DNA from: Pyrus communis
Taxonomy: Eukaryota; Streptophyta; Magnoliopsida; Rosales; Rosaceae
Assembly: GCF_963583255.1 (NCBI RefSeq)
Contig: NC_084811.1
Span: 20,603,742 to 20,667,741, forward strand
DNA length: 64,000 nt
Direction: 5' to 3'
Shown: one piece after another, positions 1 to 11,439 of the stretch
Position numbering within the stretch: position 1 is the stretch's first letter
Layout of the letters: each line of letters begins with the position of its first letter
Position numbers and translations under genes: made by a program
The notes under the pieces: generated by a model
What the model saw: only the letters and a program-made list of their open reading frames with translations
Databases searched by the model: none
Told to the model about the DNA's origin: nothing

Positions 1-12
1 TAAATTACAAAC

Positions 13-2045
13 CCATCAAGGCGGCAAAGCATGGTCAGCTCTCGTGCAAGACAATCACGAAGAGGAAGTAACACTGGGATCTCCCACCTTGCATCAACAT
101 ATTGTATATCAGCTGGTAAAGAATATCCTTGGCCCTGTTGAAAGAAAATATAAGTAAGATCAAAATACCTTCGAAGTTTTGGCATAACACTTCAACAAAA
201 ACTAATATATAGCATTGATATAAACAGTCTTTCATTCCAAAAATCATCAACCTTCCTACTTTAGTCGGACAAAAAGCTGAGTCAAATGGAATTACAAAAG
301 TTTAAACTATGAACACCGTTTGCATACAGGAATAAATTTACTAAATGTCACACAGCATAATCTATTATCCGAGTCTCTGAGACGATGTCTTGCTAGGTTA
401 GTTGTGGCCATCTTGCCCACTTCATCTGTAATTTTTTTTTTTTTTTGTTTAATGCAATAAAATTAATTACCATTTCAGCTTAATTAAAAACTGTATTAAA
501 ATCAACTATATTTTTCCAATTAAATAAAATTAAACGAATGGATAACCAGGTCAGGTGGCTTGTATAAATATTGTTTGAATGAATAAGAAATAGCAAATTA
601 ATATATATTTTGAACACTAAAAATTATAGCTTCAACACCAGAACAGAAAAAATATTCTCAACGTATCAAAATATATGCAAAGCAATTGCATGAAGCACTA
701 CATTGACCAGTATATTTCATTGATCTATGAACGGGATTACCAGTTATTGTTATTTTTGACGGGGACAGAACTAATTCTCAAATAAAATGTATTGAAGGGC
801 AATGCATATATAAATTATATAATCCACAAGATTTATTATAAGTATCATGAATTCCTATAAGAATCCAATACATTGACCAGTGACAGTAGGAAATTTTATT
901 TTCGAAGGAAATGCGCATCCAACTTAAGGCATAAAAAGCAAACCTTGACAGTGGCTGTAATAACATGGCAAGCGATCCTTGATATGCATGATCCGAGCAC
1001 AAGTCTGTTGTATCCCTTTTCAGAGGCAACCTTCAAAACAAAACAAAACATTCAGCATGAATTCAATACGATGCCCTTCACTGTATTTTTCAACTGAAAT
1101 TTATATAAAATTCACAACCTTTTGCAATGCCAACATCCGCATGTGAAGCAAAAGATCTTCTTTCCCAGTAGCATCTGGAACAGCTTCTAACAACTGATTT
1201 AATCTACCCCTTCCATCACCAGAATCTGAAGAGTATACACTTTCAATTGGTACAACATGCAGTTCTTTTGTTGGTGGAGCTAGGTCTTCCACGATCAATC
1301 TAATATCTTCAATTGCGTTTTCTACTTCACCAGACGGAACAGAATAAACAGAACTCTCATCAACAAATGCAACTCCAACCCCAAAAACTGGCAACGATCT
1401 ATCCCTACTTGCATCGAAATTCTTCTGTGCTTTATTATGCATCTCATGTACAAACTGCAAAGCAACCCTGGAACCCAAAATATACCAAATTTCAATAAAC
1501 CCGTAACGAAAAATATATCTTTCAAATTCTTAAAAGATTCATTTTATCGAAATCATCTCACGCACAAAATTCATAACACGCACATAAAATTCCACTCCTT
1601 TCGCATAATGGTATCCATATATTGATCAAATTAGTCGATTTTCTTACTACACGAAGCAAAACTACGATTAAAACAGAATCGATGAACGTTTAAGATTGAT
1701 CCAGATAGAGAAAGAGAAGGACCTGGAAGAAGGGCCACCGGAGAAGGCAACGAGGACATTGTCAGTAGGAGAAATCATGGCGTTGGAGGTGACAGCGAAC
1801 CTGAACTTCCCGAAGAGATTGCCGCGGAAGCAATCGGCACAGAAGCGCGCATCGTCGCCGCCGCCGTTGGTGTTGGAAGAGATGGGTTGATTGGCCTTGC
1901 ACTTGAGGCACAAATTACTGTTGCTGTTGTTGTTTCTAGTGTTTGTAGAAATTGATTTGTAATTGTTGTTGTCTTTGACATCTTCATCTTCTTCTTGTTG
2001 GGTTTTGTAGCAATTTGATTCGCAACCTGAAGCACTGCACGCCAT
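13..2045 (-). CDS. CTU2: Cytoplasmic tRNA 2-thiolation protein 2 (CTU2/NCS2), 5' part, continues beyond the window
   Basis: Partner of the thiolase CTU1 in the cytosol; the pair puts sulfur on the wobble uridine (mcm5s2U34) of tRNA-Lys, -Glu and -Gln. Four exons read on the minus strand: 2045-1723, 1467-1119, 1030-944 and 134-13, all with GT-AG junctions and matching phases. The start is the ATG at 2045, followed by MACSASGCESNC. Seen in the protein: a CLKC motif and a CADC motif that look like a metal-binding N-terminus, then the degenerate PP-loop SGGPSSR that distinguishes CTU2 from the catalytic SGGxDS of CTU1. The 29-residue third exon ends TATVK and is followed by GQGYSLPADIQYVDARWE, a stretch I recognise from plant CTU2. 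The last exon ends at a donor GT at 12-11, so the 3' half lies to the left. No disruption is visible. Identification is by remembered family motifs. Confidence 0.93.
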
Positions 2046-2115
2046 GTTCTCTCACTCACTCTCTCTCTCTCTCTCTGCCTGACTCTCTCTGCCTGAGCTG
2101 AGCTCGAGAGCTTAG

Positions 2116-2124
2116 TAGGGTTTA
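2116..2124 (-). promoter_or_regulatory. Telo-box upstream of CTU2
   Basis: TAGGGTTTA on the + strand, TAAACCCTA in the gene's direction, about 70 bp upstream of the CTU2 ATG. A CT/GA-rich tract at about 2048-2090 lies between. Telo-boxes are common near the start sites of plant translation and ribosome-biogenesis genes. A similar box precedes RRP43 in this window. A short motif, so chance is possible. Confidence 0.4.
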
Positions 2125-2275
2125 AAGATTTTGGAGAGTTAATTACACTTGAGACCCTCTAGTTTAGACTCAGTAACATAATTGTCACTCTATTTTATAT
2201 ATTTGCAGTTTAGTACCTTAAGTTACTGATTCTTACCCTAAAAGTCCCTTTATCAGTATAACTGTAAAGTAACAT
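2125..2275. other. Upstream flank of CTU2, no gene seen
   Basis: AT-rich DNA with phrases of the kind found in non-autonomous transposons, but no paired termini or coding frame that I can support. Confidence 0.3.
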
Positions 2276-2284
2276 TAACTTTAT

Positions 2285-3343
2285 AGGTAAATTACATTTT
2301 CATACATCAGGTTTGGGGTTTATTTCAACTCCTTACAACATTTTAAAAACATTTCACTTTCATACCTTAAGTACTATTTTATTTCAAAATAATACATCCG
2401 TTATATTTCTCATCCATTGATTCGTTAAGTGCTGACGTGGCAAAAAAATAATTTTTTTAATTTTTTTTTAACCTGAATTTTCTCAACACAAAAAAAAAAA
2501 AAAAAAAAAAAATTGAAACCATCCCATCTCCCTGCAACCACCCCCCACATCCCTAAACATGCAACAACAACAACAACAAGGAGGAGGAGGAGAAGAAAAA
2601 AAAAATGCCCAAACCGAGTTTGTCCCTCCTCCTCTTTCGTCCACCCAAGAAACCCCCACCCTTCAACTCTATCCAAACGCCACCCAAAACCACCAAAGAC
2701 AAAGAAGGGGGAGTGAGACAGAGAGAGGAGAGTGAGAAATGGATTTCAATTTCAACTCCAACAGAGTGGAGGCGGCTGGTTCGTGGTCGCGCAGGTTGGG
2801 GGGGGGGGGGGGGGAAGGCAGCTAGGTCGCCGCGAAGGGAGGGGGAAAGGCAAGTGGGTCATGCGCCAGTGGCTTCTTCTTTTTCTTCGACTGGGTTTGG
2901 GCTGCTTTTTTTTTTGTTTTTTTTTTCCTTCCTTGTTGTTGTTGCAGGTTTAGGGATGTGGGGGGTGGTTGGGGGAGATGGGATGGATGGGTTTCAAGTT
3001 TTTTTTTTCCTTCCTTCCTTGTTGTTGTTGTTGTAGGTTTAGAGGTGTGGGAGGTGGTTGCGGGGAGATAGGATGGGTTTCTTTTATTTTTTTGTGTGTT
3101 GAGAAAATTTAGGTTTAAAAAAAAAAAATTTTAATTTTTTTTGCCACATGACAGACATTTGGCAGCCACGTGGCATATATGTGGCAGTCATGTCAGCACT
3201 TAACGGATCAATGGATGGAAAATGTAACGGAGGTATTATTTTGAAATAAAATAGAACTTAAGGTATGAAAGTGAAATGTTTTGAAGATGTTGTAAAGAAT
3301 TGAAATAGACCCCAAATCTGATGTATGAAAATGTAATTTACCC
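2285..3343. mobile_element. Mutator-like non-autonomous element with long terminal inverted repeats
   Basis: Both ends carry inverted copies of GGTAAATTACATTTTC followed by about 150 bp of further inverted similarity (2287-2440 against 3180-3342). The element is flanked by the identical 9-bp direct repeat TAACTTTAT at 2276-2284 and 3344-3352, the length produced by Mutator-superfamily insertion. The interior is low complexity: poly-A/T, CT/GA tracts, a G-run near 2800-2814 and repeated GTTGTT blocks. The open frames inside are compositional and have no recognisable domain. No transposase is present, so the element depends on one elsewhere. Confidence 0.8.
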
Positions 3344-3370
3344 TAACTTTATTTTTCTTACATTCGCACA

Positions 3371-4443
3371 TAGGGGTGTGTTCGGTTCCAATTGGGTCGA
3401 TTTTTTTGCCAAAACTGAAATCAAATCGAATTTTCAGTTTGGTTCGATTCACTTTAAATTTTTTCAGTTTTTGTTCAATTTGATTTAATTTTGATTTGGT
3501 TTTTTAGGTCCGGTTTCGGTTTTTTTTAGCCGTAGACAACGCAAAATCAACCCCTTTATGTGGAGGTTTTAATTTGAAATGGATAGTCATGCTTGAGCTT
3601 AAATGGTTTAGACTCGAACAAATTTTTGAAGATTTCCAATTGTTTTTGGAGGATAAAATTCACTTTGGCTAATAAGAATAACTAACAAAGAAGAATAAAA
3701 TTACGAGATTTCTCAAATGAACATAAATATTAATCGTCATTTGGAAGTGGCTACACTAAAAGAAAATGGCCAAGGAAGAATATGTGTCAAGTTAATTTCC
3801 TAGGTTCATGGCTTGGTTTAGCATGTTCATTCGTTTTCGTAATTAATATATAATATACTGGTTTGGTTTGGGTTTTGATCAGTTTTCGGATCACCAAAAT
3901 CGAAACCGAACCAACTAATTTCGGTTCGGCTTTCTTAGGGGGTGTATTCAATTCGGATTTTGGGACATTTTAATTTTTTTAATGAATCTAGGGGTATTCA
4001 ATCAGAATTTTAAGTGATTCTCTAAAATTCAATGTGTATTCAATCAAGATTTAAAGATAGTTTACTAAAATCCTTATAAATCCGGAGGTATTCAATTAGA
4101 ATTTTAAAGAAGTTTATAACATTCTAGGTGTATTCAATTAGAATTAGATTTTAAAGAATTTGGAAAGTTAAGGAATTAGAGAGATTTTGAGAGATTTTGT
4201 AGTGTATTTTAAGCATCCACAAATCTCACTTCTCCCTATGAGTCGAGGGACTTGAATCAAAATTTTATATAGAATTCCTACAAATCAATTAAATTCTATA
4301 AAAATCCATGGATTTATAAATTCATTAAAATCTCTTAAATTCCCAATTGAATACACCCTTTAGTTTGGTTTTATTTTTTTGGGTATCGGTTTGATGTTCG
4401 GTTTGGTTTTTTTGCAGTTTTCAGGATTTTTTACCCACCCCTA
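3371..4443. mobile_element. hAT-like non-autonomous element, interrupted by a MITE
   Basis: The left end starts TAGGGGTGTG and the right end, reversed, reads TAGGGGTGGG. Inside both ends are GGTTCGGTTT-type repeats in opposite orientation. The flanking octamers TTCGCACA (3363-3370) and TTCTCACG (4444-4451) agree at six of eight positions, compatible with an aged 8-bp hAT duplication. A 422-bp MITE sits inside at 3938-4359. No protein-coding capacity is seen. Confidence 0.55.
3938..4359. mobile_element. Tourist-like (PIF/Harbinger) MITE, copy 1
   Basis: Ends are inverted copies of GGGTGTATTCAATT flanked by the trinucleotide TTA on both sides (3935-3937 and 4360-4362), as expected for PIF/Harbinger MITEs. 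The interior repeats the phrase TGTATTCAATTAGAATTT several times and has no coding capacity. A second copy with the same internal order lies at 40698-41106. Confidence 0.75.
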
Positions 4444-4915
4444 TTCTCACGTACTTGTCTCATTTTTATTTGCCTGGAGTCATAACATTGAACAATAAAT
4501 TGATAAATGCAAAATTATTAACAATCTAGATATAGAAAGAGATGTATTTTGTTTCATGTATAGGTGATCATGTAAGCTCATTCGGGTATCGCTCAAGAAA
4601 ATAACAATTGAAATAAACTGCATTTTCTCTTCTCTCTCTTTGGTATCGCTTAAGAAAATAACAATTAAAGTAAATTACATTTTATACCTTTCAAAGAATC
4701 AAATTTGATTAACATTTAATTCTATGCTCTTTTTTCTCACTCCCTAAAAGTTTTATTGTGAGAAAAATTGAGCTTAAGTACCAAACAGGCTTACTTTCCT
4801 TCTACATCCTTAATTTTGTTGCGTTTGGTCAATTCTAGGAGTAAGTGAATAAGATCTTGGGATAATTTTAAAAAATATATAGATATTGAGATAAATGAAT
4901 AATTTTTTGGGGGTA
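4444..4915. other. Intergenic AT-rich DNA, no gene seen
   Basis: A CT tract near 4630 and two copies of a phrase containing AAGAAAATAACAATT (about 4593 and 4651). No coding signal or transposon ends recognised. Confidence 0.3.
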
Positions 4916-4924
4916 ATAAAATAC

Positions 4925-5128
4925 GAATCTGGATCTTCTTTGTGAGTATTCTGGGAATCTGTGAATTATATTCGTTCATTGTACATCATGCGGTCAGAAA
5001 TTATTTTAAATATTTTTGTTTAAATTTAAATAGAAATAGTACTTAACAAAAATTGATCGCATGATATACGATAAACTTTACGAATCCTCAGGATCCTCAC
5101 CAAAAAAATTCGGAGAGGATCCTGTTGG
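4925..5128. mobile_element. Short hairpin MITE with 9-bp TSD (Mutator-like)
   Basis: An almost fully palindromic 204-bp element: the arm running to ACATCATGCGGTCA is mirrored by TGATCGCATGATAT, around an AT-rich centre. It is flanked by the identical 9-mer ATAAAATAC at 4916-4924 and 5129-5137. The same family was hit by the Cassandra insertion at 11481. Confidence 0.7.
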
Positions 5129-5137
5129 ATAAAATAC

Positions 5138-5729
5138 ATTAGATTTTTGAAACTAGATCCTTATCCAAAGCCCACCGAAATGAACAGAAATTAGTGTTTC
5201 AAGGCTATTGCAAGTGAATAAAAAGAAGTTAAACAAACGATTTTAATGGCCACCAGTATTATGGTCAAGTGGTAATTATTTTTGTTTACATGTAAATGGT
5301 TGCTCTTTTTTCAGTATTGTCATATGATCTTATGATTTTTTGTTGTTTCAATTACCTAAGCACATGACAACTTAAGAGTTTTAGTAAACTTAACCTATAT
5401 CATTTTTCCGCAAGTGGCCCTTTATCGCAATAATGGAAAGATGTTGAGCTATTACATGTTGATGTGAGTTCAAACTCTATCGGTGACTAATCTAACAAAA
5501 TTTAGTGTTTGACAAAAAAAAAAACCTAAATCATATAGAAAGAGATGTAAGCAAAAAAAAAAAACAGGCTCATAGAGTAACATGAATAAATAACAATTAA
5601 CTTGGTAGTTGGGCAGATGAAAGGGCAATCATTTAACAATTTGTAACTTACTGAAAGAATTGGGCCAAATTGTAACATATTGTAAACTATAGAGATGCAA
5701 AAATGTAATTTACACCAAAATCATCATCG
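5138..5729. other. Intergenic DNA upstream of RRP43
   Basis: AT-rich. Contains poly-A runs near 5515 and 5557. No gene or complete transposon is seen. Confidence 0.3.
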
Positions 5730-5738
5730 AAACCCTAA
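5730..5738 (+). promoter_or_regulatory. Telo-box upstream of RRP43
   Basis: AAACCCTAA just upstream of the presumed 5'UTR exon. Such boxes are frequent in promoters of plant ribosome-biogenesis and RNA-processing genes, which suits an exosome subunit. Short motif. Confidence 0.45.
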
Positions 5739-6610
5739 AAACAACAAAAGTAGCGGGTTGTGGCGGGTACGGGTTATGTATGCCCGTAACCGAACTTCAA
5801 ACGGGTATACTTACACCAAACCTAACCCATTTATTTGACCCGTCCACTCCACAGCCTCTCTCTCTCAACTACGAAGCTTCACCCAGGTATGATCACTCTC
5901 TTTCTCTCTCTCTCTCTCTTGAATGCCTAACACTTCAATTCGATCATAGAAACACATGCAAACTCTCTATTGCACCACATTCAATCTTTTATTTCTGTTG
6001 TTTTTTCTTGGGATTTTAGTTTCATTTTTTCGTGGGATGCTAGAAAAGGAAACACTTTTGGGATTCTGGATTTTCTGGAATCAAATTTTCATATATATAT
6101 ATATATATATTATTTATATAGTCTTTCTACTGGAAACTGGAAAGGTACAAACAACAAGGGGCTGTGTGTGTTATTTGAATTTTGAAACAACCCATGTTGG
6201 TGCTGCATTCATAGTAAGCAGGGGCTTCCTGTTCATGTCTCGGTCAGGTATTATTTTCGAGAAGGAAGCTTACAAATGGTTTTTCATTACTGGGTTTTGT
6301 TCCTTTTTGTGAAATTCGAAAACGGGGTTTCTTCATTTCCCCTTCCAATCTTCAATACTGCTAAAGTTCACTGTTTTAATAAACATTCTTGATTTTACTG
6401 TGTTTGTTAATGTTAATATGGGTGTCTCTCGAATATGGAAACAGAAGTTTGTATGGATAATCTGTTGGAGCTTTGTATCGAAAACTCAATGAATGTTTGT
6501 TCTTTTTATCTTTGTGGTTGAATTCTTATTTTGGTTTTATGCTGAAAGTATGCATCTTTTGCTTTTGTAAGGCAAGGAGCATAGTTAGGAAACTAGACGA
6601 AGAAGAGACA

Positions 6611-9600
6611 ATGGGGCTTCCAGATGGTTCTGGGGATTTGCTGTCCGAAATGGACGGGGATGCTTTCAGACGTCTATTTCCTCTTCAGTTTTATGAGAGC
6701 CATTTTGTTAAATCTACACGCCCTGATGGCAGGTCACTAACCGAAGCTAGAGAGACTTCTTCAGCCCTTGGTTAGCTAAAGCGTGCATTAGAATCAATAT
6801 CATGGATTCTCTATTCCATATTTTGTTTTAACTTGGTTTATGCAACCCTCAAGTTTATTTAGCCATGTAAACTGAACCCTTTCCCGTTTTAATGTAGGTG
6901 CAGTTGCATCTGCTGATGGGTCAGCATTAGTAAAGATTGGTTCAACTGTAATTGCTTATCACTATCTAACTATGTGTGTTTGTTTTCGATATTTAAATGA
7001 AATATACAGTCATGTGACTGATGAGGATTTTTGGATTCAGACAATGCTGGCTGCAATAAAAATGGAAGTCATGACCCCTCCAACAGAGTCACCAGATGAA
7101 GGCTGCATAGGTTAGTGTGCACAACTTGCTAAGTTGTATTTCTTCTCTTCTTTGAACTTTATGTGATTTTGTTCTCTTCTAGTTAACAGATTGTCCACAC
7201 TTAAAAACTTTTCTATTTTCAGCAATTGATTTCCACATGCCTCCAATTTGTTCTCCAACTGTTAGGCCTGGCAGGCCTGCTGATGCAGCACCGGTTGTGT
7301 CGAAGCAGCTATCTGACACTATTTTAAGGCAAGTGAATTGTCAGTCTAGTTGTTTATCATTTCTCAGTTCTACCTAAAGTTTCTTTAGTTGAACTTCTCA
7401 GTGATATCAGTTTTCTTTTGAATGGTCTGTTCATATTAATATAAGAGGTGGTTTACTTGTGTGTCAATTCCTATTGCTTGTAGGAGTGCTTCTATTTTAT
7501 CAGTTCAACCAAGTCTCATCTCTTAGTGTCCATTACTTGAGTACTTAATGAATTCACCTGAGGCCATAATCTTATAGAGTACTAAGCGATTGTTACCTTA
7601 CGAAAGTAGTTCTACTGTTGAGGATCCCAAATAACAATTTTAAAAGGAATATTGGATGTTGAAATCAACTTGTCTATACTGGCTTTAGTTGAATTGATTT
7701 TTGTGCTTGAATTCAGAACATTTTATGCTGGTATCAGTATCCTATTTACGGTTAAAATATCTGATGCTTCATTTGATATTTTCAGTTTGGGAATTTACCA
7801 GTTGTCTTCGTTTGTTGCAGTTCTGGCTTGATTAATTTGAAGGAGCTATCCTTAATCAGTGGAAAAGCTGCTTGGATGGCCTACTTGGTATTTGCTTTGA
7901 AACCTGGAAAATCATAGTCGTCAATTATTATGGAGTTTTTTTTTTGTGTCATTGTAGGATATATATATTATGAAGTGATGTCTGATTTGTCTCATGCAGG
8001 ACATATATTGTTTGGATGCTGATGGTGCTCTTTTCGATGCAGCTTTGCTGTCAGCAGTTGCTGCCTTTTCTCACTGTAAGTGTTACAACCATCTCATCAT
8101 TTGGTATCCTGTACAATCCGTGTAATGTGCTGGCTACAGAAAACAGCATATGGGATCACTTAGTTGCCCGACCTACTCCAGATATGCACTCTAGAGCAAG
8201 TATATTATTCAAATTGTGTACTATTGTACCCGACTAAATGTATGAAAATGTATGCATGGAAGAAAGAAGGAAAAGATTTATATTAAAAAAGCTGGAAATT
8301 AACCAAATTCTGGTGAAGCTTATGTTGTTTCTCCATTAATATATAAAACTACAATTAATTTGTAGGGCAGATGAATCCAACTTGTAGACATCTTGTGGTA
8401 TCCTATATTTAATTCAAGTTTTATTTGAAACTGTACCCATAGTACGGTTGGATTTTCCCTACCATGCAATTTCATTTTGACATTTATACTGCTGTCAAAA
8501 GGATGGCTACCCTTTCGGTATTCTCAACACAGAAGTTTAAGTTTGGGGGGTTTTAGGAAAGGAAATTATGCAAATGGAAGTACAAATGAGCAAAGAGGTG
8601 ACATTGCTGAGTGATGCAATTGGGATGGGATGAAATGATGGGATTCCAGTCTTCGTAAAATCATTTAGTTGAGCAAAATACAAATGCATAAAATTTTAGC
8701 ATAGGATTAGAGTGCAGTCATTTCTGCTGTGGGTGTTGTGCTTAGAATTATAATTTCAATGCTGAAATTGTGTTGTGCTGCAGCATCTTTGTCTTATTAC
8801 TTCCATGCCTTGCAGTGCAGATTCCGGTAGTTTCGATGAATGATGAAGGAAAAGTAGTAGTTATGTCTGAGGAGCAAGGTGGGAAGGAGGCAGTCAATAA
8901 CGGGAAGAGGAAACTCACACTAAGCAGTATTCCATTTTCATTGACGTGCATACTTCATAAGAAATACATCTTGGCTGACCCTACAGCAGAGGAAGAGTCC
9001 ATCATGGAAACTCTTGTAACTGTGGTTTTGGATTCATCCGGTCAACTTGTGTCTCTTTACAAGCCTGGTGGACCAGTTCTTGCCTATACCTCAGCTATCC
9101 AGGTTAGTTACTTAGTGTTGACCCTAAAGTTATTATTTTGATGCTACCCCACAATTCAAACTTTGTAGGAGGTTACAATTACAATTCAAAATCTGTTACT
9201 GCATTCTATCTGCTCAACAGTGATAGCTGAAAGTAGAGAAAAAGTATGTGAATGGATTGTCATGTTCATGTTACATCCAAGGTTGTTAAACTGATTTTGT
9301 CATCAAAATTTTACCCTTTTTGCTGTTTGAACCAATATTGTGAAACTTTGTAACCTCTGAAAACTGGAACTTCGAGGGAAAAAGGTTCTACTTTTCAAAT
9401 GGTTTGCAACTTAATCAAAATGTTAGCAGTTCTGAAACTTGATTCCTTGTCCTGAAAACTATCTTAGTGAATTATAATTTATTTCTTCACATATTTGCAC
9501 CAGTTTGTGAATATGCAGAAAGATGTTAGTGTAGCTGAGTAATAATTAACTACGATTAAGTTTAATAAGAGATGGCCTGTCAGAAATACCTGTTAAGCCA

Positions 9601-9724
9601 TAATCCAGATTCTTACAAGGAATACTATCTGTGGTTGCAGGACTGTGTTGCACTGACTAGACAAAGAGCGAGGGAGCTTCAGGCGATTTTAGATGAAGCC
9701 ATCTCTGGTATGGAGGTTGATTAG
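6611..9724 (+). CDS. RRP43: Exosome complex component RRP43 (EXOSC8 type), complete
   Basis: Non-catalytic RNase PH-type subunit of the exosome ring, acting in 3'-5' RNA processing and decay in nucleus and cytoplasm. Eight coding exons: 6611-6770, 6898-6947, 7041-7110, 7223-7328, 7821-7887, 8000-8075, 8816-9102 and 9641-9724. They total 900 nt, 299 residues, close to the length I recall for the plant protein. A 5'UTR exon ending at 5886 and an intron 5887-6571 precede the ATG. Recognised stretches: FYESHFVKSTRPDGRSLTEAR, then GSALVKIGSTTMLAAIKMEV (RNase PH fold), then IDFHMPPICSPTVRPGRP, SGLINLKELSLISGKAAW and YCLDADGALFDAALLSAVAA. The second RNase PH half spans about residues 180-270. The intron at 7329-7820 starts with GC (AAG|GCAAGT) instead of GT. 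No disruption. Confidence 0.93.
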
Positions 9725-11060
9725 TTTTGTCCTTCATCGCCTAAGTGGTTTGTGTTATTGATTTGCAAATTCATCCTATCCTCATTTTGTGTTGGCTTTG
9801 TGTTACCCTAGCGAAAGGTTTCTAAAAGGTAGAATCGTTAGTCAATTTTGGTTATTTTGTAAGTCGAACGGCTCTTCATTTTTAGTTATATACCTCCGAA
9901 ATTTTAATTTTTGCATATTTAGAATGAATGTTTTACTTGTCGACAATTTTAGTAAACAACTTAAACAACAATCTGACTTTGATTATAAAAAAAAAACCTC
10001 ATTATAATTCATTCTCAATTCAATTCCTCTCAATCTGATTACAAATTAGTAAACGAGTCATAAGTGTTCATCCCGGAGAGTGTACTGTACGCAGTGTGTT
10101 TCTTCTTCTCTATGTATCCGAGGGGCAAATAATGAAAAACAATCATAGATTTCGGCTTCTTGCAGCAAAAGTTGAGCTTTTGAAATTGAAAGATGAAAAA
10201 AAGAGACAAAAGGGTGTTGTCTGTCCGGCCCAATATTCCCAAAATATGTGGCGTCAATTTAAAATGTGAGGAAAAACTATAGGTCCAATCATTCCCACCA
10301 AAAAGCAAGGACGCCTTGGATGAAAATTAGGAGAGATTCATGCAAGCTAATTCATAGTTTTAGCGGCGACACTCGACCAATCACTGCTTGTTCACTCTCC
10401 CATTTAATATGGGTTTGCAGCGTAATGAATTAGTGATGAGAGTTTCTCTCAAAAATTACAATAAGTGATTTCACAATCGTAATGATTACTAACGTACATG
10501 GTGTTATTAATAAAAGTAACATGAGTATACCACTGACAAATATACATGTATGATGAATGAATTGATGGCACTGCATTCGTCTCACGGAAGAAATTAGAGA
10601 TATCTATTCAGATATTCTTTTTCGTAATTTCAACTCACACTTGCAATTTATCATTGTACACTAAATATAATAGTTTTACTATTTTAAAATACATGTACAA
10701 GAAGTGTTGATGACAAAATGAAAGTTGGCATAGCATTGCCTTTTCTTATTTTCCACGTAACAGGTCAAACTCTTTATAAGAAACTAAGATTGATTTTTAT
10801 TTGAGCGATATTTTGATTAATATAATTTAAAGGATTTCTATCACGGGTAATACTTGAGTATTCATTTTTTTTTATTTTGTTCAATGATATTATAACACAT
10901 GTTTATTGTTTAAAATATATATATATATATATATATATATGTTATTTAATTTTTCTTGGACTTTAAAAATAAGAAACACGTGATATTTTTATATTGGACC
11001 AAATAAAAAAGTGAGTACATAAAAAACTCACTAGTGAGTATCAAAGTATTATCTTTTTAT
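9725..11060. other. Downstream flank of RRP43, no gene seen
   Basis: 3' flank then AT-rich intergenic DNA. An AT dinucleotide microsatellite lies at about 10914-10940. Nothing coding recognised. Confidence 0.4.
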
Positions 11061-11439
11061 CATAGTTGGTTTCTGAAATTAGACATTCCAATCAAAATGG
11101 CCTCTATTTGATAAAAAATAAAATAAAATAAAAATGGTCTCTAAAATAGAAAATTAATCAATATGGTTCCTGAAATGGGTCTTGCAAATCAATTTGATCA
11201 TTCTGTTAGCTTTTCGTCAAATTTTCTGTTAGAGTGCTAATGTGACATACAAGTAACTCCCACATATCGAATTATACAACGTCACGTAAATTAATTATAA
11301 AAAGTGTTTTTTTTTTAAGATATAAAAACTAAAACTGACAAAGTTAAATAAATAAATAACTACAAAGGAAAAGACAAAAACGCACACATTAGTCTTCGTC
11401 TTCACGGATACATTCAAAACCAGAGAAGCATAATAAAAG

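Noticed and set aside
2605..3036. A 143-codon open frame
   Set aside because: Made of G-runs and poly-T tracts inside a Mutator-like element; no domain.
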